In this document: positions 1 through 4,882 of the stretch, piece by piece
How positions within the stretch are numbered: position 1 is the stretch's first letter
How the letters are laid out: every line of letters starts with the position of its first letter
NCBI RefSeq assembly: GCF_000272405.2
Contig: NZ_AJZM02000062.1
Span: 1-6,678, forward strand
DNA from: Vibrio tasmaniensis 1F-187
Lineage (GTDB): Bacteria > Pseudomonadota > Gammaproteobacteria > Enterobacterales > Vibrionaceae
Direction of reading: 5' to 3'
Length of the DNA: 6,678 nucleotides
Program-made: the position numbers and the translations under genes
The notes under the pieces: model-generated
Seen by the model: only the letters and a program-made list of their open reading frames with translations
Told to the model about the DNA's origin: nothing
The model's database searches: none

Positions 1-203
1 GCAGCACTCAATGCTGAGTCTGCCGCTTCTGCCCATGTCACGCCTGTTCGTCGGCTTTTCTCTGCAATCTTTAATTGAGAGTCATCCGCTATCCAGCGCT
101 TTTGATAAGGCAGCAATACTTCGTTCTTATCAAACTCACCAGATAAGACAAGCGTTTCACTTTGCCGTTGTAGCTTTTTTTGGGCTGCGCTTCTTTCTGT
201 CAT
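1..203 (-). CDS. Phage terminase large subunit, Mu gp28-like (N-terminal part, cut by the window edge)
   Basis: This is the N-terminal 67 residues of the DNA-packaging motor ATPase/nuclease; the rest lies beyond the left edge. The start is the ATG at 203-201, 5 bases after the stop of the preceding gene, with a short GGA ribosome-binding remnant at 214-212. Two signatures identify it. An adenine-binding Q-motif-like stretch LLPYQKRW lies at residues 30-37. A variant Walker A motif EKSRRTGVTWAEA at residues 48-60 matches the K-S-R-R-x-G-x-T-W form typical of Mu gp28-type large terminases. Its position directly after a DUF3486 small terminase gene fits the Mu order gp27-gp28. It is expected to act in the cytoplasm with the small subunit at the portal, cutting and pumping DNA into proheads. 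The Walker B and nuclease motifs cannot be checked here. Confidence 0.9.
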   Translation of the reverse strand, partial: MTERSAAQKKLQRQSETLVLSGEFDKNEVLLPYQKRWIADDSQLKIAEKSRRTGVTWAEAADSALSA

Positions 204-208
204 CAGCT

Positions 209-415
209 TTATCCAAGCATTGCACGAACGGCGCAATCTTTAGCTTCTAACAGCTTTCTTAATGCGATTTCACGCTCTTCATTATCAGGTAGGTCTTCAG
301 CTATTAAGTAAGCCAACTCATTGAAGGGTTTGTTGACCGTTTGTAAACGATCAGGTAAATGCAAGTATTTAAAATACTGAAGTATCTTCGGTGGTGTCGG
401 TTTCTTAATTCCCAT
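209..415 (-). CDS. Acb2/Tad1-type hairpin-domain protein, candidate anti-CBASS/anti-Thoeris cyclic-nucleotide sponge
   Basis: This is a 68-aa soluble protein without membrane segments. An F-x-Y element (F15, Y17) is followed by LP and LQ, then a helix FNELAYLIAEDLP at about 31-43, a turn, and a second helix containing EREIALRKLLEAKDCAVRA at about 48-66. This order of F-x-Y, first helix, P-x-x-x-E-R turn and A-L-x-K-L-x-E-A-x-x-x-A second helix matches what I recall of the Acb2/Tad1 hairpin domain. Characterised members (Acb2 of Pseudomonas phage PaMx33, T4 Vs.4, Tad1) bind cyclic oligonucleotide or ADPR-type signals and so blunt CBASS or Thoeris. Membership is by remembered pattern, and signal binding here is inference. 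Many family members in Mu-like phages are untested. The gene overlaps the small terminase stop by one base (TAATG) and precedes the large terminase, so it should be co-translated with the packaging genes. Confidence 0.75.
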   Translation of the reverse strand: MGIKKPTPPKILQYFKYLHLPDRLQTVNKPFNELAYLIAEDLPDNEEREIALRKLLEAKDCAVRAMLG

Positions 416-1005
416 TATGCAATCCCCAATATGCCTTTCTTAATGTCTTGAATGGTTTCAGCGGTTACGCCAGCCTGCTTCACAATGGCTTCAGTTGCAT
501 CGGCTACTTCTGCCGCAAACGCTGCACGTATTTCTTTCTCAACCTTATGGCTCACCATTGAGGCTTGCTCGATACGTTGAATAACCAAAGCGAGTTGAGC
601 GAGTGCTTTGGGTGGAATTACTTCACCATCTTCAGCTGCGTTTTCCATCATGGTCATGGACGTTTCAAAAGCCATGGTACGCACAAACTCTTGCAGCAGC
701 TTACCCACATCAGAGGTGGGCGCTTCACCCAGTTTGGTTGTCCACACTTCCGCCACTTCGCGAGACTGCTTCAAACGCTGGCCCATTTCTTCCATGCGCT
801 TGGCGTATCGGTTAAATCCAGTGCGACTGATTTTCACATCTTCTGGAAGCCCCGCATCATCAATCATTTCATTCACGGCCAAGCGAATGTCTTTCTGTGT
901 CATGTTCCCACTGCGAATAAACGCATTCAGAGTTTGACGAATTTCATCAGGCAGCAAATCTATCTTTGATTTTCGATTACTGGCTGAACGGTTAACAATG
1001 GACAT
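415..1005 (-). CDS. Small terminase subunit, DUF3486 family (Mu gp27-like)
   Basis: This 196-aa protein resembles the DUF3486 family, which includes Mu gp27. Those proteins recognise phage DNA and recruit the large terminase for headful packaging. The N-terminus is basic (about residues 5-14). It is followed by LLPDEIRQTLNAFIRSGNMT and a helix-turn-helix-like region through about residue 75 that would contact DNA. The rest is strongly helical (about 75-196) and suits oligomerisation. The length is normal for the family. The ATG at 1005 is preceded by a strong TAGGAG site whose TAG is the stop codon of the upstream gp26-like gene, so the two are coupled. The stop codon overlaps the next start as TAATG. 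Plus-strand open frames across this region are shadows. Confidence 0.9.
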   Translation of the reverse strand: MSIVNRSASNRKSKIDLLPDEIRQTLNAFIRSGNMTQKDIRLAVNEMIDDAGLPEDVKISRTGFNRYAKRMEEMGQRLKQSREVAEVWTTKLGEAPTSDVGKLLQEFVRTMAFETSMTMMENAAEDGEVIPPKALAQLALVIQRIEQASMVSHKVEKEIRAAFAAEVADATEAIVKQAGVTAETIQDIKKGILGIA

Positions 1006-1014
1006 ACAACACTC

Positions 1015-1305
1015 CTAAGCGCGTGGACGTTTTACACCAGGAACAATGGCTTGACCTGTTGCCACATCTTCACCACGGCCTGTAAGTTTTGCGACTTGGC
1101 AATCTAATACAGTACGAATGCTAATTAGCCCTTGCTCTTCAAGCCAAGATAAATGCGTACGAACTGCATCACGGCTAATGTTGTGACCGTAAGTATCAAG
1201 GCAAGAATCAAGGATAGATTCGTTCGCTTCATACCCTGTCATGTCATGAAGTGAACGCAAGATCACAAGACGCTGGTCTTCTTTTAATAACTCTTTAAAG
1301 CCCAT
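1015..1305 (-). CDS. Mu gp26-like phage protein with winged helix (VpaChn25_0724-type family)
   Basis: This is a 96-aa protein with an ArsR-like winged helix-turn-helix. It has the helices QRLVILRSLHDM (11-22) and ESILDSCLDTYG (29-40), a recognition region ISRDAVRTHLSWLEEQGL at 43-60, and a wing ISIRTVLDCQVAKLT. A tail of GRGEDVATGQAIVPGVKRP at 77-95 is typical of a small family found beside DUF2730 and DUF3486 genes in Mu-like prophages, including in Vibrio. The molecular role of the family is not established as far as I know. DNA binding in late regulation or packaging is inference from the fold. The start is supported by GGAG six bases upstream of the ATG. It lies between the 44-aa membrane protein gene and the small terminase gene. 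Confidence 0.82.
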   Translation of the reverse strand: MGFKELLKEDQRLVILRSLHDMTGYEANESILDSCLDTYGHNISRDAVRTHLSWLEEQGLISIRTVLDCQVAKLTGRGEDVATGQAIVPGVKRPRA

Positions 1306-1315
1306 AAGTACTCCG

Positions 1316-1450
1316 TTAAAAATTAAAACTGATATGAGAAAATAGCCATATCAAGGATTCTATTACTACCCACCCAAAGCCTAATAAACAAAACAGACCA
1401 AGAGTTAAAATTAAGTACAACCACTTATCTTTAGGGCTTACGTATTCCAT
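1316..1450 (-). CDS. 44-aa single-pass membrane microprotein, unknown function
   Basis: This short open frame fills the otherwise empty 154-base gap between the DUF2730 gene and the gp26-like gene. It starts MEYVSPKDKW, followed by a hydrophobic stretch LYLILTLGLFCLLGFGWVV at residues 11-29 and a second apolar piece IWLF, and ends ...SFNF then TAA. The ATG at 1450-1448 lies 9 bases after the upstream stop, and a weak GAG(TG) site sits about 7 bases before it. The polar/charged N-terminus and continuous apolar core are what a small inner-membrane protein would show and are not expected from random non-coding sequence. It could be a lysis accessory such as a small holin or antiholin, or a structural helper. 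The sequence does not decide between these, and I do not recognise a family. Confidence 0.6.
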   Translation of the reverse strand: MEYVSPKDKWLYLILTLGLFCLLGFGWVVIESLIWLFSHISFNF

Positions 1451-1459
1451 AATCACACT

Positions 1460-1762
1460 CTATTTATCATCTTTTAAACGTTGTTCTAATAGCAGTTGAG
1501 CGAGGTGTTCTACAGGTTGTATTTGTGCCCGTAGCTCTTTCATCTCACCGCGTGTATTTGCCATTTCAAGCAATAGCTGCGTGACTTGTTGCTGAGTGGG
1601 TAGATTGTCAATCTGCGTTTGTAGTTCGTCCACTTTACGTCCTACCTTTTCTAGGTCTTCTCGCTTGGCGTACGTTTTAGAAAGCAAGGCAAGGACTAAC
1701 ATCCCCAATGTGCTCAACGCAGCCCATGCGATAGGCCAATAAGTTTTGATCCACAACTCCAT
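1460..1762 (-). CDS. DUF2730 family protein (Mu gp25-like), membrane anchor plus coiled coil
   Basis: This 100-aa protein has one N-terminal transmembrane helix (about residues 8-28, PIAWAALSTLGMLVLALLS). A long charged, heptad-like helix follows (about 33-97), with repeated L/V/I spacing in KVDELQTQIDNLPTQQQVTQ and onwards. This layout and its place just before the gp26/gp27 genes match DUF2730, the family of Mu gp25. Function is not well established. The anchor-plus-coil form suggests an inner-membrane protein with a cytoplasmic or periplasmic coil, and some related phage proteins have been considered lysis helpers. The start overlaps the TraR-like gene stop as TAATG, so translation is coupled. 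It ends in TAG at 1462-1460, just before the 44-aa microprotein. Confidence 0.85.
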   Translation of the reverse strand: MELWIKTYWPIAWAALSTLGMLVLALLSKTYAKREDLEKVGRKVDELQTQIDNLPTQQQVTQLLLEMANTRGEMKELRAQIQPVEHLAQLLLEQRLKDDK

Positions 1763-1980
1763 TAATGTGGCTCCTTATGTGATTGACAACTGACGCAGCG
1801 CACCGCATTAGGCATCGCTTCTAATCGCTTAGTTGGGATGGTGTCACCACAACTTAAGCAATAGCGATTACCGTGTTCATCTTCGTCGGGCTGTTCTATG
1901 CAGCGTGTACGTTGATGAGCAATGGCTTTTTCTCTGAAGGTTTGCTCAAGCTCTTGAGCCTTATCGAACTGGTCGGTCAT
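1762..1980 (-). CDS. TraR/DksA-type C4 zinc finger protein
   Basis: This 72-aa protein has a C-terminal four-cysteine zinc finger: C41-x2-C44 with CLSCGDTIP, and C62-x2-C65 with CVSCQ. This is the TraR/DksA signature, with the usual arginine and proline spacing (P49, R52, P57). The N-terminus MTDQFDKA places D3, D6 and A8 exactly where F-plasmid TraR has its catalytic-tip D-x-x-D-x-A residues. The family binds RNA polymerase through the secondary channel and shifts promoter choice much like DksA with ppGpp. Many tailed phages carry such a gene, but activity of most phage copies is untested. The start ATG overlaps the holin stop (ATGA, 4 bases) and its stop overlaps the DUF2730 start, so it is made with the lysis and late proteins. 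Confidence 0.88.
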   Translation of the reverse strand: MTDQFDKAQELEQTFREKAIAHQRTRCIEQPDEDEHGNRYCLSCGDTIPTKRLEAMPNAVRCVSCQSHKEPH

Positions 1981-2579
1981 TTGCGCCCCTTGATCACACT
2001 TCCGATAGCACTCGTTATCTTATCGCCACTCGACTTAGAGTAAGGGGCAAAACCATCAAGTGAACGCAATCCATGGTAAGAAAATGCCAACGCATAAAGT
2101 GTTAAGGCGATAGCGATATCAGGCCCTGATTCGGAAAAGCCAAACACCTTAGCGGCCGTCATTAAGAAGATATAAAGCGTACCTGCCCAAAAGCTTTGAC
2201 GAGCTTGCTTTGGTCGCGTTTGGCGAACGTATTCGTCTTTAGCATTATCACCATTACGAATAGTGGTTTGAGTTTCGTGATGTTCGGCTTGTTTATCACT
2301 AAGCGTGAGTTCTTGGCGGCGAGTCTTTTCCTTTTCTAACTCGACCTTAATCTTCTCAAGTTCAACCAAAGATTCAGGTGGCAAGTTTTGCAGGGCGCGA
2401 GTAACGGCCAACTCTTTCTGTGCCTTGTTAGCACCAAACATTGAATCGGCTTGCTCTACCGCTTCGGCTACTTTGTCTGCCGTTTCATTACCACCAAACA
2501 AACTTGATATGCCGCGAATAGCAGCAGGGCCATATTCCATGGCAAGCGAAGCTACCCCCGCGATGACTGAAAGTGACAT
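1977..2579 (-). CDS. Holin, GTA-type 3TM holin family
   Basis: This 200-aa protein resembles the 'holin of 3TMs, for gene-transfer release' family. The N-terminus (about residues 3-28) is an apolar, amphipathic segment. Residues 70-125 are a highly charged helix rich in K, E, Q and R. Two clear membrane helices follow at about 130-148 (FWAGTLYIFLMTAAKVFGF) and 153-171 (PDIAIALTLYALAFSYHG). The block YVRQTRPKQARQSFWAG just before the first of these is typical of the family. The C-terminus is basic (IKGRK). It would open the inner membrane to time lysis and release the endolysin. The ATG at 2579 lies inside the end of the upstream 91-aa gene (28-base overlap), with AGGAG 9 bases before it. The stop overlaps the TraR-like gene. 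Confidence 0.82.
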   Translation of the reverse strand: MSLSVIAGVASLAMEYGPAAIRGISSLFGGNETADKVAEAVEQADSMFGANKAQKELAVTRALQNLPPESLVELEKIKVELEKEKTRRQELTLSDKQAEHHETQTTIRNGDNAKDEYVRQTRPKQARQSFWAGTLYIFLMTAAKVFGFSESGPDIAIALTLYALAFSYHGLRSLDGFAPYSKSSGDKITSAIGSVIKGRK

Positions 2580-2827
2580 TCTCTTAAGCTCCTGATTTTT
2601 GAAACTAGGTCATTCCCTTGTGGCGCTTTCGCAATACCAAGGTGGCGATCAATTTCATTTTGAGAGACACGGCTCCACGCTTTCGAAAAGTAACTTTGCA
2701 TGGTGGCATCGTGGCTAAATAAAGGCGGGGTTAATGGGACTTCAATACCGTTTTCAAATGCATTCAACTCGGCATCGAGGCGCTGTTCGCGCCCTCGTTG
2801 TTTGGCAAAGTCCCAATTGCGGCCCAT
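2552..2827 (-). CDS. Uncharacterised 91-aa protein in the lysis region
   Basis: I do not recognise a family. The protein is soluble. It has a basic, charged N-terminus (MGRNWDFAKQRGREQRLDAE), then an EVPLTPPLFSHD loop at about 29-40, then a mixed helical part with RVSQNEIDRHLGIAK at about 53-67, and a basic C-terminus. No signal peptide, membrane helix or zinc site is visible. The ATG begins two bases after the DUF5675 stop, and the last 28 bases overlap the holin start region, so it is translationally linked to both. Its location between the likely cell-wall enzyme and the holin suggests a lysis accessory or a remnant of the Mu gp23/gp24 slot. This is positional inference only. Confidence 0.7.
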   Translation of the reverse strand: MGRNWDFAKQRGREQRLDAELNAFENGIEVPLTPPLFSHDATMQSYFSKAWSRVSQNEIDRHLGIAKAPQGNDLVSKIRSLRECHFQSSRG

Positions 2828-2829
2828 GG

Positions 2830-3252
2830 TTACGCTCGACGAATAACAAGCTTGGCTTTTTCACCACCAAGGTGAGCCATAAAATAATCGAAGGCCGTGC
2901 CTGAATTGATAACAGCCCATTCATTATTCACCACACCAAAGTCCATGCCTGGTGCAATACAACCTTCAAGCTGTGCTGCTCGGTTTGCTTTGTGGATAAG
3001 AATATGAGTTCGTTGAGAAGGGCCGAATCGAGTAACACCAAGGGTAGGTGCTTCTAGTGCGTAGCATTTGCCAAACTTCGGGCTGTCATGTGGTAGCAGG
3101 TCGTAGGTGCCTTCTGGAATACATGAAATGCCAGCTTGGTTATTTTTCCAAGGTCGTTCAACGGTCTTGAGAATAGCGTTTCCATTCTCATCGCACAGAT
3201 AAGAAAAAACACCATGAGGGAAATAATTGCGATGGAGAGTTAGGGTTTTCAT
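2830..3252 (-). CDS. DUF5675 family protein, candidate phage cell-wall (lysis) enzyme
   Basis: This 140-aa protein has the hallmarks I associate with DUF5675: an opening beta hairpin with MKTLTLHRNYFPHGVFSYL, then TVERPW at 30-35, the IPEGTYDL turn at 45-52, and a core block ILIHKANRAAQLEGCIAPG at 84-102 holding H87 and C98. The H...GCI arrangement recalls the catalytic H/SxGC region of L,D-transpeptidase-like (YkuD) and Tlde1-type folds that act on peptidoglycan. That comparison is my inference, not an established assignment. It occupies the place of the Mu lys gene, upstream of the holin, and no other endolysin is visible. There is no signal peptide, so it would need the holin for export. 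Its ATG has no good ribosome-binding site and abuts a large inverted repeat at 3253-3297. Confidence 0.82.
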   Translation of the reverse strand: MKTLTLHRNYFPHGVFSYLCDENGNAILKTVERPWKNNQAGISCIPEGTYDLLPHDSPKFGKCYALEAPTLGVTRFGPSQRTHILIHKANRAAQLEGCIAPGMDFGVVNNEWAVINSGTAFDYFMAHLGGEKAKLVIRRA

Positions 3253-3297
3253 AGCACAACCAGTTTAGTAATGGGGTTACGTTTAACTGATTGTGCT
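3253..3297 (-). promoter_or_regulatory. Nested inverted repeat abutting the DUF5675 start codon (possible translation-control hairpin or operator)
   Basis: Arms at 3297-3285 and 3265-3253 (AGCACAATCAGTT / AACTGGTTGTGCT on the minus strand) form a 13-bp stem with one G-U pair. Inside sits a second dyad, GTAA-CCCCA-TTAC (3280-3268). The outer 3' arm ends one base before the ATG at 3252, and the only Shine-Dalgarno-like bases lie inside it, so folding would hide the ribosome site. A TATCAAAAT stretch at about 3311-3303 could be a -10 element for a transcript starting near the hairpin. It could instead be a protein operator. Read on the plus strand it has a T-rich tail, but no plus-strand gene needs it. 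Confidence 0.5.
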
Positions 3298-3341
3298 TTC
3301 TATTTTGATACGGAAGGTAGTAACGCTAATTATTGATGATA

Positions 3342-3848
3342 TCAGTTTCTCGACACTGAAATTGGCAGGAAGTAATTGTCTTTCATAGTCGCATCAATTT
3401 TACAAAAATCAAGACTCTCTTGCTTTCCTGCCACAAGAAAACCGTTAATTCCTTGTTCATCTCCACCAACATAAACCCAGTGTATATGGCCACTTCTATC
3501 ATCTTTTATTTTAAACTCAATATCATAAGTCCAATTGTATTTTTCTGAGCGGTAGCCAAGCATACCAGTTTGCTGAATAGGTTTAGTTAGATCGAGTTCC
3601 TCATCACCCCAAGTAGCTTTAGGGTTTTTAGATTCATATTCAATAATGACGTCACTTTGATATGAAGCATTTACACTGTTCGCTTTCTTTGCTGGAGGGC
3701 AAAACTGAGATAGAACAGAAGCTGCATCTTTGATTATTTCAATATGCTCCGAATCGGATTCATTCATTTCAAATGACAGGGTATTACTAGGCTCACTACA
3801 CCCGACAAGAGCATAAGCTGCAAGCAAGGTGATCACTGATTTTTTCAT
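3342..3848 (-). CDS. Secreted lipoprotein of unknown function (probable prophage moron)
   Basis: This 168-aa protein has a classic type II signal peptide: basic MKKS, the apolar core VITLLAAYA, and a lipobox ALVGC with C17 as the lipidated residue, followed by S-E-P. The mature part is hydrophilic and has two further cysteines (C50, C149) that could form a disulphide. It ends in a beta-rich region. I recognise no family. Residue S18 rather than D after the cysteine gives no retention signal, so an outer-membrane location is likely. It follows the Mor-family gene by 11 bases with an AAGAGAG ribosome site, and is followed by an 88-base gap. The gene is visibly more AT-rich than the flanking lysis genes, and Mu has no lipoprotein here. 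Lysogenic conversion or superinfection exclusion are plausible roles by analogy with phage lipoproteins such as T5 Llp. Confidence 0.82.
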   Translation of the reverse strand: MKKSVITLLAAYALVGCSEPSNTLSFEMNESDSEHIEIIKDAASVLSQFCPPAKKANSVNASYQSDVIIEYESKNPKATWGDEELDLTKPIQQTGMLGYRSEKYNWTYDIEFKIKDDRSGHIHWVYVGGDEQGINGFLVAGKQESLDFCKIDATMKDNYFLPISVSRN

Positions 3849-3859
3849 TACTAACTCTC

Positions 3860-4258
3860 TTAAAATAAATTCGGTTGACGGTTCTTAACTTCTATCTTGC
3901 GCATTTTAGCCACTACGCGATAGATATGCTGCATACTTTTATCGTATTTACGTGACAGCTCTTCAACATTCGCACCATTGAACTCACGCCAGATAGACAG
4001 GTTCATAATTTCAGATTCAAGCTGTCTTCCGCGTGGAAGGTAAAGCTGAACACCACCAAACTCTTTGCAAATACGATGCAGTAAAACCACCGCAAGCTTT
4101 GGATCGGTTTCGTTCTTAACGAGTTCATCTTTGAATATGCAGTAGATTTGGCGCATGGCTTCTGGCCATCTTTGGTGCTCTTCATCGTCTGCTAGTTTTT
4201 CAACTTCTTCTAGGCTTACATTCTTGTAGCCAAACAAGTCTTGGCTTTCTTCACTCAT
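3860..4258 (-). CDS. mor: Mor/C-family transcription activator of middle or late phage genes
   Basis: This 132-aa protein resembles Mu Mor and C, dimeric activators that bind a dyad next to the -35 region and recruit host RNA polymerase to middle or late promoters. Family traits are an acidic N-terminal half, RWPEAMRQIY at 30-39, the beta-strand linker GGVQLYLPRG at 68-77 used in dimer and DNA contact, and a C-terminal helix-turn-helix (WREFNGANVEELSRKYDKS, about 90-108, with HIYRVVAKMRK). A GTG 24 bases further upstream would add eight residues. I chose the ATG at 4258 because GGGAGG (4269-4264) lies five bases before it and MSEESQDLFG is the natural N-terminus. Being after gemA fits mor rather than C, but no second family member is seen in the window. 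Confidence 0.88.
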   Translation of the reverse strand: MSEESQDLFGYKNVSLEEVEKLADDEEHQRWPEAMRQIYCIFKDELVKNETDPKLAVVLLHRICKEFGGVQLYLPRGRQLESEIMNLSIWREFNGANVEELSRKYDKSMQHIYRVVAKMRKIEVKNRQPNLF

Positions 4259-4263
4259 CACTG

Positions 4264-4269
4264 CCTCCC
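4264..4269 (-). promoter_or_regulatory. Ribosome-binding site that fixes the Mor-family start
   Basis: GGGAGG lies five bases before the ATG at 4258. It sits inside the upstream GTG-initiated extension, and that GTG at 4282 has only a weaker GAAGG nearby, so the shorter protein is favoured. Confidence 0.7.
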
Positions 4270-4299
4270 ATCCACATGGCACACCTTCACAAAGTATAA

Positions 4300-4330
4300 A
4301 TACAAAAACACCCCGCTTGGCGAGGTGTTT
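4300..4330 (-). terminator. Intrinsic terminator between gemA and the Mor-family gene
   Basis: On the minus strand AAACACCTCG, loop CCAAG and CGGGGTGTTT form a 10-bp stem with a single T-G pair (4330-4306), followed directly by a TT-G-TATTTAT U-rich tail. It lies 33 bases after the gemA stop. The plus-strand reading lacks a U tract, so it serves minus-strand transcription. It should end or attenuate the early transcript. Just downstream, TATACT (about 4296-4291) resembles a -10 box, but no matching -35 is visible. Confidence 0.8.
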
Positions 4331-4363
4331 GTAGTATATGGCAGTGTTTACTGGTGGGGCACG

Positions 4364-4882
4364 TTAAGCAGGTTTGTAATATTTCTCAATATAATAATCC
4401 GCTAATAACTCGTAACCAGCTGGGCCTGTGCAATCGTTGTTCGATGGAATGCGACCACCACTTTTAGTGACCACCTCGGCCATCAATCGATAGTGCCATT
4501 TCTTTAAAGCTTCTAACACTTCAGCTGCTTGAGCTGACTTAAGCCAAACCGCTTTTTCAATGCCACGTCCATTTGATGCAGTAGTCATGCGCTTCACATA
4601 AGCATCAATGGCAACGTCGTTCGCATTACGGATAAAGCCTTGTTTGTGCATGGTACGCCAAATTGCACGAATCTTTGCCACTTCCGGCGCTCTTGCTTGT
4701 GGCTTGCGTTTTGGTTTAAAGCCTAGCGCTTTCATTCTGTCTAACACTTTGGTTAGTTGAATGTCGTTCAAGCCTTTTGCACTTCGCTTACCTGTGCATT
4801 GCTCAAGAACGTCACGATAAGAATCATCTTCCATGGCAAGATCACGCTTAGCGATTTGGACAAGTTTGAGTAAGTTAGACAT
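4364..4882 (-). CDS. gemA: GemA family regulatory protein (Mu gp16, DUF1018)
   Basis: This 172-aa protein carries the diagnostic N-terminus LLKLVQIAKRDLAMEDDSYRDV, then CTGKRSAKGLNDIQL at about 29-43, which is the conserved block of the GemA/gp16 family. A basic linker FKPKRKPQAR (about 55-64) precedes a second domain with IRAIWRTMHKQGFI (72-85) and an aromatic C-terminus (YYIEKYYKP). In Mu, GemA is an early, semi-essential protein reported to affect host gene expression and DNA topology. The biochemical activity of the family is poorly defined. The ATG overlaps the end of the upstream 78-aa gene by 8 bases, implying coupling. It is followed by an intrinsic terminator and then mor, as in the Mu order. 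Confidence 0.9.
   Translation of the reverse strand: MSNLLKLVQIAKRDLAMEDDSYRDVLEQCTGKRSAKGLNDIQLTKVLDRMKALGFKPKRKPQARAPEVAKIRAIWRTMHKQGFIRNANDVAIDAYVKRMTTASNGRGIEKAVWLKSAQAAEVLEALKKWHYRLMAEVVTKSGGRIPSNNDCTGPAGYELLADYYIEKYYKPA

Noticed and set aside
11..250. Plus-strand 79-aa frame at the left edge
   Set aside because: It is antisense to the large terminase start and the end of the Acb2-like gene, both of which have recognisable motifs.
565..969. Plus-strand open frames opposite the small terminase gene (also 603-815 and 608-937)
   Set aside because: They lie wholly antisense to a well-supported DUF3486 gene, lack good ribosome sites and give low-complexity, family-less peptides.
2305..2595. 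Plus-strand 96-aa serine-rich frame
   Set aside because: It is the complement of the charged helix of the holin, and its serine-rich content is a shadow of that codon use.
4003..4185. Second minus-strand frame inside the Mor-family gene
   Set aside because: It is an out-of-frame overlap of a clear Mor-family protein, with no ribosome site of its own that stands out.
4259..4282. GTG-initiated N-terminal extension of the Mor-family protein
   Set aside because: The internal ATG has GGGAGG at ideal spacing, and the extension adds eight residues that do not look like the family.
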